Shown here: piece by piece, positions 8,861-17,949 of the stretch | Numbering within the stretch: the stretch's first letter is position 1 | How the letters are laid out: each line of letters begins with the position of its first letter | DNA from: an uncultured Legionella sp. | Lineage (GTDB): Bacteria; Pseudomonadota; Gammaproteobacteria; Legionellales; Legionellaceae | NCBI RefSeq assembly: GCF_937871865.1 | Contig: NZ_CALMPD010000052.1 | Location: forward strand, 1 to 47,148 | Length of the DNA stretch: 47,148 bases | Direction of reading: 5' to 3' | Notes under the pieces: model-generated | The model's database searches: none | Told to the model about the DNA's origin: nothing | The model's input: only the letters and a program-made list of their open reading frames with translations | Program-made: the position numbers and the translations under genes

Positions 8861-8888
8861 CATTTAATATAGTGAAAAACCAAGTTGT
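8861..8888 (+). promoter_or_regulatory. Upstream element of the second coiled-coil paralog
   Basis: TTTAATATAGTGAAAAACCA here parallels the segment at 6210-6240 left of the IS element. The TTAATAT core resembles the Legionella PmrA recognition sequence, and TATAGT could serve as a -10. The gene follows about 50 bp later with an AAAGGAGTTTAT ribosome binding site. Function is inferred only from conservation between the two copies. Confidence 0.4.
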
Positions 8889-8939
8889 GGGGAATTTCCG
8901 CATCCGGATTATAGATTTATGTTTTAAAAAGGAGTTTAT

Positions 8940-10256
8940 ATGATTCGATTAGAAGAGCTACTTTATTCATTAACCACAGTTATTATTCGTTATCATGATA
9001 GCTTAACAGCCCCATTAGTGAGCGCCTCAAATAAAACTGAAATGCATTTGAAATCACGAGAACTCGCAACATCTATCATTAAAGAGCCCGCCCTGGATTT
9101 TAAATTAAGATTAAACGAAATAATTCAAAATTGTACAAATGGGTATCAGACGCGAAGACCATTCCTAAACTTTATGCTGAATGAAATAGTAATGCTTCAT
9201 TCTTTTTTGAGTAAAAAGGAACCCTTTTCGGCTCAAGAACTCATCGAATATAAGGCACAAATTTTCAAATTATTAATGGATGTTAAAGGACTTTTGGAAA
9301 CACCTAAAAGCAAAACCTATCCAGTAACTCAACATACAACGACAATGAATTCTGAAGGAGTTATCGCCCTATCGGGTTGCAAGAATGATGGTTATACAGG
9401 AAATGAGTTTTGCAATTCGGGTATTTTCTTAAAAGAAGAAATTTTAGCAACCCTCAACATCAAGATAAGTTTTACTGAAGATAAATATAAAGAATTTGTA
9501 GAACGTATTTGTACTGAGCATCAATATGCTTTATTGGTACCCGAATTACTAGAAAAACTTCAAAAAGCAGAACTCGCCAGAGACACAAATCAACAAACCA
9601 TTATAGAATTAACTCTAAAGTCTCAGGAACCGCAGCAAGCCACCCCAGAGCAAATTGCTGAAAGCGAACGGTTGAACGGAACAATTCGAGAACAAAAAGC
9701 AGAGCTTGACGTGCTGGATGATACTATTGCAGAGCTCAGGAGACAACTACAAATCGCCCAAGAACAAATTACTGTGATAGAACGACTGAACGGAACAATC
9801 CGAGAACAAAAATCAGAGCTTGACGTTCTGGCTGAAACCATTGTAGAACTCAGAAAGCAGCTACAAGCCGTCCCAAGGCAAATTGCTGAAATCGAACAAT
9901 TAAACGGAACAATCCAGGAACAAAAATCAGAGCTAGACGCACAGGCTAAAACCATTGCTGAACTCAAAAGACAACTACAAACAGCCCCCGGACAAATTGC
10001 TGAAGCTCAACGATTGAACGGAACAAGCCAAGGACAAAAAGCAGAGCTTGCTCCCCCGGATGAAACAATGGCCAGAAGACAACTACCAGCTAATAATACA
10101 CAGGCTCGCAGAATATTCGGAGTGGGGAACTATTATTCCTTATTCCATCCCTATCTGACCCCCAATCCTCTCGCTCAACCAACCGTCACTCCTAAACCTT
10201 CTGATTTTGATGATTTCGATTTCTCAGACAGCAAAAATTACGACGCACGTCAATAA
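8940..10256 (+). CDS. Coiled-coil repeat protein, second member of the paralog pair, possible effector
   Basis: 438 aa. Residues 1-210 are homologous to the neighbour at 7568, with LEELLYSLTTVIIRYHD at the start and NDGYTGNEFCNSGIFLKEE centrally. Residues about 238-390 consist of a 38-residue repeat with core RLNGTIREQKAELD and TIAELRRQLQ: three good copies and one degenerate copy. This should form a long coiled coil. The C-terminal 60 residues are proline-rich then acidic (DFDDFDFSD). No signal peptide or TM, so a cytosolic or secreted effector-type protein is plausible. Function unknown; relation to RavI is a gene-order guess. Confidence 0.72.
   Translation: MIRLEELLYSLTTVIIRYHDSLTAPLVSASNKTEMHLKSRELATSIIKEPALDFKLRLNEIIQNCTNGYQTRRPFLNFMLNEIVMLHSFLSKKEPFSAQELIEYKAQIFKLLMDVKGLLETPKSKTYPVTQHTTTMNSEGVIALSGCKNDGYTGNEFCNSGIFLKEEILATLNIKISFTEDKYKEFVERICTEHQYALLVPELLEKLQKAELARDTNQQTIIELTLKSQEPQQATPEQIAESERLNGTIREQKAELDVLDDTIAELRRQLQIAQEQITVIERLNGTIREQKSELDVLAETIVELRKQLQAVPRQIAEIEQLNGTIQEQKSELDAQAKTIAELKRQLQTAPGQIAEAQRLNGTSQGQKAELAPPDETMARRQLPANNTQARRIFGVGNYYSLFHPYLTPNPLAQPTVTPKPSDFDDFDFSDSKNYDARQ
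9651..10100 (+). repeat. In-frame 114-bp tandem repeat (38 aa), about four copies
   Basis: Copies start at 9651, 9765, 9879 and 9993, each beginning with codons for QI followed by a variable pair. Copies one to three are full length and diverged at scattered sites. The fourth is degenerate and shortened. All code for coiled-coil heptads within the gene at 8940. Copy number could vary between strains. Confidence 0.85.
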
Positions 10257-10405
10257 TAGTCAGATGAATCATTGGTTAGTCGATTAAAGCCAATGATTCT
10301 TTAAATTCAGCTATAAAATTAGGTCTTTTTCGCACAAAACTCGCAATATTATATAGAATGACTGTATAATGTTGGACTATTCTCATTTAACGATAACTAT
10401 ATTCT

Positions 10406-12784
10406 ATGAAAAAAATGGCATACTTCTGGCGTAAAGGTCTTTGGGCGCTGATGAGCCTGTTTTTTCTTTTATTAGTAGCAGGCAGCCTTATCTATCTGTA
10501 CTTGGAAAGCCAGCTTCCTAATGTAGACTCACTAAAAACAGTCCAGTTACAAGTTCCTTTACAAATATTCAGCAAAGAAGGCTTGCTCATTCAAGAATAC
10601 GGTGAAAAAAAACGTATACCAGTAACTTATGAAGAGATCCCTCAAACACTAGTTCATGCCTTAATTGCGACAGAGGATCAGCGATTTTTTGAACATCCAG
10701 GTGTTGATGTAATGGGGTTAGGACGTGCAACAGTCCGTATGCTTAAAACAGGTACTAAATCACAAGGCGGTAGTACCATAACCATGCAAGTGGCACGTAA
10801 TTTCTTTTTAAGTCGTAAAAAAACATTCTTACGAAAGTTCAATGAAATCATGCTGGCCATCAAAATTGACCGTGAATTAAGCAAAGAAAAGATTTTAGAA
10901 CTTTATCTGAACAGAATATACCTGGGCAACCGAGCCTATGGAGTAGGTGCTGCTGCCATGGTTTATTTTGGTAAGCCGCTGAAGGAACTTAATCTGGCAG
11001 AGCTCGCCATGATAGCAGGTCTTCCACAGGCACCATCAACTCAAAATCCAATCGCCAATCCTCTAGCCGCCAAAAAACGCCGAGACCACGTGCTGGAGCG
11101 TTTACTAGAAGAACGCTACATCAATGAAGAACAATATCAAAATGCGATAAACCAACCCATTACAGCTAAATATCATGGCACCAACATCGAAGTGAGTGCT
11201 CCTTATGTAGCTGAAATGATTCGCCAATCTTTATACGATAATTTTGGCCCGGACGCTTATACTAAAGGCTATAAAGTTTACACCACAGTTGATGGCAAAT
11301 TACAAAATAAGGCGAATGAAGTTGTTGAAAAGAACTTAATCGCCTACGATCACCGACACGGTTATAGAGGCCCAGTAGCAACTATTGGTGAAAAAGACAG
11401 TCAATCAGCTCAAATTCGCCAAAAGTATTTAAGACAATATCCTGAACTAAATACTCTGATTCCTGCCGTTATTATTGAAGTAGGGGAAAAAGAGGCTACG
11501 GCTGCCTTGCAGAATGGTCAAACGTTCATTATACCTTGGGAAGGTTTATCTTGGGCCAGACCTGCTCTTAAAAAAGGATGGGTTGGAAAGTCGCCTGTAA
11601 AAGCGCAACAAGTAGTTGCAGTAGGCGATATCGTTTATGTTCACTCCACGGAAAAGCACTGGGTATTAGCTCAGATTCCGGAAGCTGAATCAGCGATGGT
11701 TGCTCTTAACCCTAAAAATGGCGCCATAGAAGTGCTCGTTGGTGGGTTTAACTTCCAGAAGAGTAAATTTAATCGTGCGACTCAATCCAGCAGACAACCA
11801 GGATCCAGCTTTAAACCGTTTGTTTATGCTGCAGCGTTAAATAATGGTTATAACCTGGCGACACTGGTTAATGACGCCCCCATAGTAGTTGATGATCCCA
11901 GCCAACCTAATTTATGGCGTCCCCATAACGTCAACCTGAAATTCAATGGACCAACCCGATTAAAACAAGCCCTGGTTCAATCAAAAAATATGGTATCCAT
12001 TCGAATACTTGATGATATTGGCCTGAATTACACCATAGATTTCTTAACTCGCTTTGGCTTCAATAAGAAAACACTACCTAAAGGCTTATCTCTGGCCTTG
12101 GGAAGCCTATCCATTAGCCCCATGGATCTGACTACTGCCTATGCCGTATTTGCTAATGGTGGTTTTAAAGTAGAACCCTATCTTATTGATCATATTACTG
12201 ATGCTGATGGCGAAGTACTCTTGCAAGCAAAACCAAGTGTAGTATGTAACCCTTGTGATGGAGAGAAGGTAGATACATCTACTTTGGCACCACGCGTTGT
12301 TCCTGAAGACCTAGTATTCTTAATGAACTCTGCAATGAAAGACGTGATTCAACACGGTACAGCACGAGCAGCCAGAGTCCTCAATCGCCAGGATATTGCA
12401 GGCAAAACAGGAACAACCAACGATCAGGTAGACTCATGGTTTGCGGGCTTTAACTCTGATTTGGTGGTAACAACCTGGATAGGATTTGATAATCCCAAAT
12501 CATTACATGAATACGCCGCAGGTCTTGCTCTTCCTTTGTGGATAGACTTTATGAAAGAAGCATTAAAAGGAAAACCTGAAAGTGAAATAAAACAGCCTGA
12601 AAATGTAGTTGCTGTGCGAATTGATCCTGCCAGCGGTCTTTTAGCCAAACCGAATCAGGACAATGGCATCATTGAGTATTTTCGTGATAAAGAAATCCCG
12701 GCAGAAGAAGACCCGACTCCGGTATATAATAACGACAATGCCAGTGAGGAATATCTGGCACCAGTGGAAGAAAATTTATTTTAA
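10406..12784 (+). CDS. mrcA: Bifunctional penicillin-binding protein 1A
   Basis: Class A PBP that polymerises glycan strands from lipid II and cross-links the peptides; anchored in the inner membrane, active in the periplasm. 792 aa. It has one N-terminal TM helix (about 13-33). The GT51 transglycosylase domain shows TEDQRFFEHPG (catalytic Glu90), GGSTITMQVARNFFLS and ELYLNRIYLGN. The transpeptidase domain shows SSFK (Ser467, Lys470), SKN, and KTGTT (667-671). An OB-like insert lies between the two domains. mrcA (ponA) next to the pil operon is the common gammaproteobacterial order, here with the accessory island in between. A possible -10 TATAAT lies at 10365-10370. Confidence 0.95.
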   Translation: MKKMAYFWRKGLWALMSLFFLLLVAGSLIYLYLESQLPNVDSLKTVQLQVPLQIFSKEGLLIQEYGEKKRIPVTYEEIPQTLVHALIATEDQRFFEHPGVDVMGLGRATVRMLKTGTKSQGGSTITMQVARNFFLSRKKTFLRKFNEIMLAIKIDRELSKEKILELYLNRIYLGNRAYGVGAAAMVYFGKPLKELNLAELAMIAGLPQAPSTQNPIANPLAAKKRRDHVLERLLEERYINEEQYQNAINQPITAKYHGTNIEVSAPYVAEMIRQSLYDNFGPDAYTKGYKVYTTVDGKLQNKANEVVEKNLIAYDHRHGYRGPVATIGEKDSQSAQIRQKYLRQYPELNTLIPAVIIEVGEKEATAALQNGQTFIIPWEGLSWARPALKKGWVGKSPVKAQQVVAVGDIVYVHSTEKHWVLAQIPEAESAMVALNPKNGAIEVLVGGFNFQKSKFNRATQSSRQPGSSFKPFVYAAALNNGYNLATLVNDAPIVVDDPSQPNLWRPHNVNLKFNGPTRLKQALVQSKNMVSIRILDDIGLNYTIDFLTRFGFNKKTLPKGLSLALGSLSISPMDLTTAYAVFANGGFKVEPYLIDHITDADGEVLLQAKPSVVCNPCDGEKVDTSTLAPRVVPEDLVFLMNSAMKDVIQHGTARAARVLNRQDIAGKTGTTNDQVDSWFAGFNSDLVVTTWIGFDNPKSLHEYAAGLALPLWIDFMKEALKGKPESEIKQPENVVAVRIDPASGLLAKPNQDNGIIEYFRDKEIPAEEDPTPVYNNDNASEEYLAPVEENLF

Positions 12785-12811
12785 CGAATTTAAGAACTGC
12801 CATATTAGAAC

Positions 12812-12833
12812 ACGCGCCGAAAGGCGCGTTTTT
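12812..12833 (+). terminator. Rho-independent terminator of mrcA
   Basis: Perfect GC-rich stem ACGCGCC/GGCGCGT with a GAAA tetraloop, followed by a run of T, 28 bp after the mrcA stop. It should end mrcA transcription before the next gene. Confidence 0.9.
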
Positions 12834-13010
12834 ATTGCGAACAATAATAAGAAACGCAATCAAGGTTTAGAACAACGTAACTGTTCACAAATAATTCATA
12901 CTCATACATTCCGAATTCCCTAGTCCCTGTAATTTTGCGTACATACTCTAACAAAACCATAACAGATCGCATTTTATACTAAAAGCTCAATATTAGATCG
13001 AGGAGCTGTT

Positions 13011-14561
13011 ATGTTTAATCTACGAAAAGCATTACGGGACATTTCAGAAAATAACCCAAATGAATTAGATCAAAACGATGAAACCATGTTAGATGCAATT
13101 CAGCTCCTGGAGTGGAATGCAGAAGCAATGTGCAAGTTGAAAGGTACCAAACAATCTCCTGATGATTTCATGACCTATATCAAACCTCTGCTTGATTGTG
13201 AGACTGCATCCAAAGCGAATGAAAAATCATGGCGAATAGTAATAGATATGCCGATTGAAGGAGATACTTACAGTAATGATCCTACAATCCAGATTTGTAG
13301 TGGTGAGCCTTCTTATCACCGCTTTGTCATGACATTTCGAAAACATGGGGTTGAAACTGTGGTTGAAACCGCTTGCGTTGTAAAAGAACCCGATTTATCA
13401 GTACTGACGGCTGAACATAATGCGGGCACTACACAAACTTTAGCTGATGTAAAAGAGTTTTACGATACGGCAGGAATCCAGCGTGTCGCTATTTTAGGGT
13501 CAGCTCGAGTATTTGCTCACCCTGATTTTGTAGACCCTAAAGATACAGCCAAAGGACAAGTTGCGCCTAATCAAAGTAATGTATGGGCACAAAAATACAC
13601 TAACCGAGTTGAAAACCAGATCAACAAATTATTAGATGTGATGGATAAAGAAGAAACTCAATTTACAACGGTTAATGGAGGCTGGGCCGGTGTAAAAGAA
13701 AACAGTACCGGTATCCCTCTTATATCAAGTTTGGCTGGTGCATTAAGTGACGCAAATCAGGAATTCAGTTTGCCACCAATCACTATTATGCCTAGAGATG
13801 GGGCTTTTGATCGAGTAGTCACCCGATCAGATGCTTACAACTCCACTCCCCTGCCTCCAGTAGCGGAAACACTGGGCCATGTAAACCCTGAGATTCATAC
13901 CTATTTTGAGATTCCTCGTGGATGGGGAGATGATTCAAAATACTTAGTTGGATTTAGTACCGGATTAGTAGTCTTTGAACCATATGGGTTTTGGACAAAC
14001 ATTGAAATTGCCAATGGGGTAGCCCAACAAAAGCCAGTAGCAATTATTGTTGATCCCGAAAACCTTGAGCCAGGAGGCAAGTATTACGAACAAATGAAAA
14101 ATGAAGAGCGATTTGCTGAAATCAAGATACCTCTTCCTGAGAACGAGGTGGGAACCTACCGAGTGTACAGAGATGCTGGTGAAGCAGCACAATGGATTCA
14201 TGACCAAACCGTGCAAAATTTGGAGAAAAAACAGATTGCACCTCAAGTATCCCAAGAATCCCAAGTATCCCAAGTATCCCAAGCATCCCAAGCATCCCAA
14301 GTATCCCAAGTATCCCAAGTATCCCAAGTATCCCAAGTATCCCAAGTATCCCAAGTATCCCAAGTATCCCAAGTATCCCAAGTATCCCAAGTATCCCAAG
14401 TACCCCAAGTATCCCAAGTACCCCAAGTATCCCAAGTATCCCAAGTACCTCAAGTATCCCAAGTACCTCAAGTAAACCACGTACAAAATATGAAACAAAA
14501 ACTAAAAGCAATAATACCGTCTGATGATGAAGTAGAGTACCAACCAAAATGTGCTTTCTAA
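13011..14561 (+). CDS. SLOG/LOG-like domain protein with a C-terminal QVS tandem repeat
   Basis: 516 aa. Residues about 155-400 look like a nucleotide-binding Rossmann-type domain of the SLOG (LOG/lysine-decarboxylase-like) class. A beta strand with IQRVAILGSARVF is followed by FTTVNGGWAGVKENSTG, a PRG motif, then GFSTGLVVFEPYGFWTNIEIA, a place equivalent to the GGxGTxxE segment. This is motif-level recognition and not certain. The tail (412-486) is 25 units of a QVS-type triplet, then a short KQKLKAIIPSDDEVEYQPKC end. An AGGAG ribosome binding site precedes the ATG. No signal peptide or TM. It has its own transcription unit between a terminator and a convergent gene. Role unknown. Confidence 0.7.
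   Translation: MFNLRKALRDISENNPNELDQNDETMLDAIQLLEWNAEAMCKLKGTKQSPDDFMTYIKPLLDCETASKANEKSWRIVIDMPIEGDTYSNDPTIQICSGEPSYHRFVMTFRKHGVETVVETACVVKEPDLSVLTAEHNAGTTQTLADVKEFYDTAGIQRVAILGSARVFAHPDFVDPKDTAKGQVAPNQSNVWAQKYTNRVENQINKLLDVMDKEETQFTTVNGGWAGVKENSTGIPLISSLAGALSDANQEFSLPPITIMPRDGAFDRVVTRSDAYNSTPLPPVAETLGHVNPEIHTYFEIPRGWGDDSKYLVGFSTGLVVFEPYGFWTNIEIANGVAQQKPVAIIVDPENLEPGGKYYEQMKNEERFAEIKIPLPENEVGTYRVYRDAGEAAQWIHDQTVQNLEKKQIAPQVSQESQVSQVSQASQASQVSQVSQVSQVSQVSQVSQVSQVSQVSQVSQVSQVPQVSQVPQVSQVSQVPQVSQVPQVNHVQNMKQKLKAIIPSDDEVEYQPKCAF
14244..14468 (+). repeat. 9-bp tandem repeat (VNTR), 25 units
   Basis: Consensus unit CAAGTATCC, encoding Gln-Val-Ser, repeated 25 times without interruption. A few units vary (AAT, GCA, CCC, CCT), mostly towards the two ends. 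The unit length is a multiple of three, so changes in copy number keep the frame. The repeat is also open in other frames on both strands, which produces long but meaningless open frames. Confidence 0.95.
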
Positions 14562-14731
14562 ATTTGAAAACAACTGTCTGTGGCCACTCTGGCCCACAGA
14601 CGTTCGATAGCCTACATCTCAGCATATTACAGGTTAAAAATGAAAACCTTGGTTACGTCCATCGCTCTCGTTATATCATTCACTAATAAAAACAAGATCT
14701 TGAACTACATCTCATTCACTTAAGTGTGGCC
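14562..14731. other. Intergenic stretch after the repeat protein gene
   Basis: Contains a hairpin GTCTGTGG/CCACAGAC (14576-14583 with 14594-14601) just after the stop of the repeat protein. It has no T-run and is at most a weak terminator. Otherwise nothing recognisable. Confidence 0.5.
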
Positions 14732-14902
14732 ATGAAAAATTATAGTTATTCATGGAATAAAATTTTGTCTGCAGAAGAAATTACATTCGCTACATGGCAC
14801 AAAGCAGAAGTCGCGGGCTTGCAACGGAGTGAAGTTAAACTCGCACCAATGAAATATCGGTACGAGTTTACAGAATGGCGTCGACTCTTACTTGCCAGCT
14901 AA
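14732..14902 (+). CDS. Small 56-aa ORF of unknown function, possibly a gene remnant
   Basis: Starts ATG-AAA-AAT at 14732 and ends TAA at 14902, overlapping the 3' end of ald on the opposite strand by 15 nt. The composition looks protein-like (three Trp, several Tyr, charged residues), for example ILSAEEITFATWHKAEVAGL. The frame is open a further 14 codons upstream to a TAA. There is no clear ribosome binding site. It may be a real small protein or the decayed 3' end of a longer gene. I do not recognise it. Confidence 0.3.
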   Translation: MKNYSYSWNKILSAEEITFATWHKAEVAGLQRSEVKLAPMKYRYEFTEWRRLLLAS

Positions 14903-16009
14903 AGCAATCTTGGCAGGTACATAATCAAAGTCGAGATCACGAGCAACAGCTTCATAAGTGATCTTCCCTTGATGAACATTCAGACCATTTAACAAATGCG
15001 GATCATCCAATAAAGCTAATTTGGTTCCTTTGGTCACTATGTTTAAAATAAAAGGTAAAGTCGCATTATTAAGAGCGAATGTTGAGGTTCTGGGTACAGC
15101 ACCTGGCATGTTCGCTACACAATAATGCACTACATTATCAACAACATAGGTAGGTTCTTGATGGGTAGTAGCACGGCTGGTTTCAAAGCATCCACCCTGA
15201 TCTATCGCCACGTCAACGAGAACAGAGCCTGGACGCATAGATTTCAGCATTGCACGCGTAACCAATTTGGGAGCTGCAGCACCTGGCACTAATACAGCAC
15301 CAATTACCAAATCGGCACTTGATACATAGCGCTCAATCGCATCGGCAGTAGAATAAACGGTATTTAATTTAGAGCCAAACTGGAAATCCAGTTCGTTTAG
15401 TCTTTGCAAAGAACGATCCAGTACGATTACCCGTGCTTCCATACCCATAGCCATACGGACAGCGTTAGTACCTACTACACCACCACCAATGACGACAACA
15501 TTCGCGGCAGCAACACCAGGTACACCACCTAATAACACCCCACTTCCGCCCTGTGCCATCTCGAGGCAATGAGCACCGGCTTGAATCGACATACGTCCAG
15601 CAACTTGTGACATAGGAGTAAGAAGGGGTAAACCACCATCATCCTGAGTCACTGTTTCATAGGCAATAGCTGTTACGCCTGATTCTTTAAGTAAACGTGT
15701 TTGTTGAGGATCTGGTGCCAAATGTAAATAAGTAAATAAAGTTTGACCTTCTCTTAGTCTTTTGCACTCAATAGGTTGTGGTTCTTTAACTTTAACAATT
15801 AATTCAGCATTAGCGAACACATCATCAGCACTATCAACAACCTCAGCACCTGCATTTCGGTAATCATCATCAGAAATACCAATTCCCAGTCCAGCACCGC
15901 GCTCTACGAAAACAGTACTGCCAACTCGAACAATCTCCCTTACACTTGAAGGGACAAGTCCCACACGATTTTCCTGAGATTTTATTTCCTTTGGAACTCC
16001 TACTAACAT
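14888..16009 (-). CDS. ald: Alanine dehydrogenase
   Basis: NAD-dependent oxidative deamination of L-alanine to pyruvate and ammonia, reversible, in the cytoplasm. 373 aa, family length. The start [18 protein letters not shown] is the classic Ald/PNT N-terminus. HLAPDP carries the substrate-site histidine, the Rossmann motif [12 protein letters not shown] precedes an Asp-ended strand (VIVLD), and AIDQGG is the conserved Asp loop. It begins 10 nt after etfA on the same strand, so it is probably co-transcribed with etfBA, fitting an amino-acid catabolism role. Confidence 0.95.
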   Translation of the reverse strand: MLVGVPKEIKSQENRVGLVPSSVREIVRVGSTVFVERGAGLGIGISDDDYRNAGAEVVDSADDVFANAELIVKVKEPQPIECKRLREGQTLFTYLHLAPDPQQTRLLKESGVTAIAYETVTQDDGGLPLLTPMSQVAGRMSIQAGAHCLEMAQGGSGVLLGGVPGVAAANVVVIGGGVVGTNAVRMAMGMEARVIVLDRSLQRLNELDFQFGSKLNTVYSTADAIERYVSSADLVIGAVLVPGAAAPKLVTRAMLKSMRPGSVLVDVAIDQGGCFETSRATTHQEPTYVVDNVVHYCVANMPGAVPRTSTFALNNATLPFILNIVTKGTKLALLDDPHLLNGLNVHQGKITYEAVARDLDFDYVPAKIALAGK

Positions 16010-16019
16010 AACAACTCCT

Positions 16020-16958
16020 TTATTGGTTCTTTAATTGTTCAATTAATTGAGGAACTAATTCAAATAAATCACCTACCAATCCATAATTAGCAATTTGAAA
16101 AATAGGCGCATCTTCATCTTTATTAATAGCAACAATCACTTTTGAATCTTTCATACCAGCAAGGTGCTGCACTGCTCCAGAGATACCAACAGCAATATAG
16201 AGCGTTGGAGCAACAACCTTCCCTGTTTGTCCTACCTGATAATCATTAGGAACGAATCCTGCGTCAACCGCGGCACGTGAAGCTCCAATGGCAGCCCCTA
16301 AGGTATCAGCTAACTCTTCAATTAACTTAAATTTTTCTGCGCTTTGTAATCCTCTACCACCAGAAACGACAATTTTTGCACTACCTAATTCCGGTCGTTC
16401 AGATTTACTCAATTCATGGCGCACAAACTTGCTTTTGTTGAACGAAGACTCATAGCTCATATTCTCAATACAACACGCATTTTGGCTGGATAAGACTGAG
16501 TTAAAAGCTGTAGTTCTTATAGTCATCACTTTTATAGGATCTAAAATGCGAACCGTTTCGATAGCATTTCCAGCATATACTGGATGCTCAAACGTCTCTG
16601 CATCAATTATTTTTGTTACATCAGATATCTGTGCCACATCCAATAATGCAGCAATTCGCGGAGTAATATTTTTACCGTAGGTACTGGCAGGAGCCAATAT
16701 GGCACTAAATGAACTGGCAAAAGAAAGAATCAAATCACTAATTTGTTCTGCCAACTGATGTTCATAACAAGGTTGATCCACGTACCATACCGCATGAACC
16801 CCAGCAAGTTCTGCTGCTTGTTCAGCAACGGTCCGGCATTGATGCCCTACCACCAGAAGAGTGGGTGTACTATCCAATTCCAATGCAGCAGCCAACACAT
16901 TTCGAGTGGAAGGGTGCAAGGTTTGATTATTATGTTCTACAAGTATTAAAGTGCTCAT
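16020..16958 (-). CDS. etfA: Electron transfer flavoprotein alpha subunit
   Basis: FAD-binding subunit of ETF, which takes electrons from acyl-CoA and other dehydrogenases and passes them to ETF-ubiquinone oxidoreductase. 312 aa from the chosen ATG at 16958, which has an AAGGAG ribosome binding site and gives the typical start [11 protein letters not shown]. The frame is open further upstream (to 17060), but that would add 34 unrelated residues overlapping etfB. The C-terminal FAD domain shows [37 protein letters not shown] and [10 protein letters not shown], all signature motifs. Confidence 0.95.
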   Translation of the reverse strand: MSTLILVEHNNQTLHPSTRNVLAAALELDSTPTLLVVGHQCRTVAEQAAELAGVHAVWYVDQPCYEHQLAEQISDLILSFASSFSAILAPASTYGKNITPRIAALLDVAQISDVTKIIDAETFEHPVYAGNAIETVRILDPIKVMTIRTTAFNSVLSSQNACCIENMSYESSFNKSKFVRHELSKSERPELGSAKIVVSGGRGLQSAEKFKLIEELADTLGAAIGASRAAVDAGFVPNDYQVGQTGKVVAPTLYIAVGISGAVQHLAGMKDSKVIVAINKDEDAPIFQIANYGLVGDLFELVPQLIEQLKNQ

Positions 16959-16971
16959 CTCTTCTCCTTTA

Positions 16972-17721
16972 TCAAAGCACTTTGGCTTCATGTTGTAGTT
17001 TATCCAACAATACTGCCACTGACTCAACTTTAATCCCGCCACTGCGGGTAGCTGGCGCACTGACTTTTAAAATTTCAATATGTTGCTTCAGCGCAAGACC
17101 TAAAGAATCCAGCTCTATCACGTCTAATGGCTTACGTTTTGCTTTCATGATATTGGGCAAACTGGCATATCTAGGTTCGTTCAAACGAAGGTCGGTGCTG
17201 ACCACCGCCGGCAATTCAATATTGATAGTTTCCAACCCACCATCAATTTCTCGTGTAACCTCTATGTGTGCACCGTTTGCATTGAATTGAGATGCGTAGG
17301 TAGCCTGAGGCCAATTGAGCAAGGCAGCCAACATTTGAGGTGTTTGATTATTATCACCATCAATAGTTTGTTTGCCCATTAAAATTAGATCTGGTTTTTC
17401 TTCTTCAGCTATTTTTTGCAGAATTTTTGCAATATTAAGGCTTTCCAACGTTTTTTCAGTGCGCACTAAAATCGCTTTATCAGCACCTAAAGCCAGGGCA
17501 TGACGTAGCGTTTCTTGAAAGCTGTCGTCCCCGATGCTTACAGCAACAACTTCTGTTGCCCAGTTTTTTTCACGAAGCCGTAATGCTTCTTCTATGGCGA
17601 TTTCATCAAAAGGATTCATTGCCATTTTTATATTTTGCGTTTCGACTCCTGAATTATCCGATTTGACACGAATTTTGACATAAGGGTCTATCACACGCTT
17701 CACTGCCACGAGTATTTTCAT
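16972..17721 (-). CDS. etfB: Electron transfer flavoprotein beta subunit
   Basis: AMP-binding subunit of the ETF heterodimer. 249 aa, standard. It starts MKILVAVKRVIDPYVKIRVK and has MNPFDEIAIEEALRL and the signature VSTDLRLNEPRYASLPNIMKAK. First gene of the etfB-etfA-ald operon, with a 13-nt gap to etfA. Confidence 0.95.
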   Translation of the reverse strand: MKILVAVKRVIDPYVKIRVKSDNSGVETQNIKMAMNPFDEIAIEEALRLREKNWATEVVAVSIGDDSFQETLRHALALGADKAILVRTEKTLESLNIAKILQKIAEEEKPDLILMGKQTIDGDNNQTPQMLAALLNWPQATYASQFNANGAHIEVTREIDGGLETINIELPAVVSTDLRLNEPRYASLPNIMKAKRKPLDVIELDSLGLALKQHIEILKVSAPATRSGGIKVESVAVLLDKLQHEAKVL

Positions 17722-17949
17722 GGTTCCTCACTGGAATATCAAAACATCCCGCATCTTGCCAGAGATACGGGTGTGAATTCAAGGGGTTAATTTTATTTCG
17801 AATAACCAAAGACAAGTATCTCATTGAAAATAAAGAAAAAATCTTGTTCTCAATTTGCTTTATATTGATTCCAACAACTCGAATCAATAAGAAATTTGTT
17901 GTATAAAATCAACTACATGCCTTATTTTAAGGCACGCACCACGATCAAT

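Larger units (their letters stand above)
8489..8939. other. Intergenic region between the two paralogs
   Basis: 451 bp without a convincing gene. It holds a perfect 13-bp inverted repeat at 8614-8645, listed separately, and the upstream element of the second paralog at 8861-8888. Between these I see only AT-rich sequence. Confidence 0.6.

Noticed and set aside
14244..14468. CRISPR-like array
   Set aside because: Units are 9 bp with no spacers and lie inside a coding sequence.
14550..14561. CAAX prenylation signal at the end of the SLOG-like protein
   Set aside because: The protein ends KCAF, with the cysteine third from the end, not fourth.
13965..14625. Long open frames on both strands across the QVS repeat (e.g. 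YLGYLG, ILGILG and KYPKYP proteins)
   Set aside because: They arise because a 9-bp repeat without stop codons is open in several frames. They have no starts with ribosome binding sites and overlap a gene with a better case.
16959..17060. Longer etfA start
   Set aside because: Adds 34 residues unlike EtfA and overlaps etfB; a strong ribosome binding site lies before ATG 16958.
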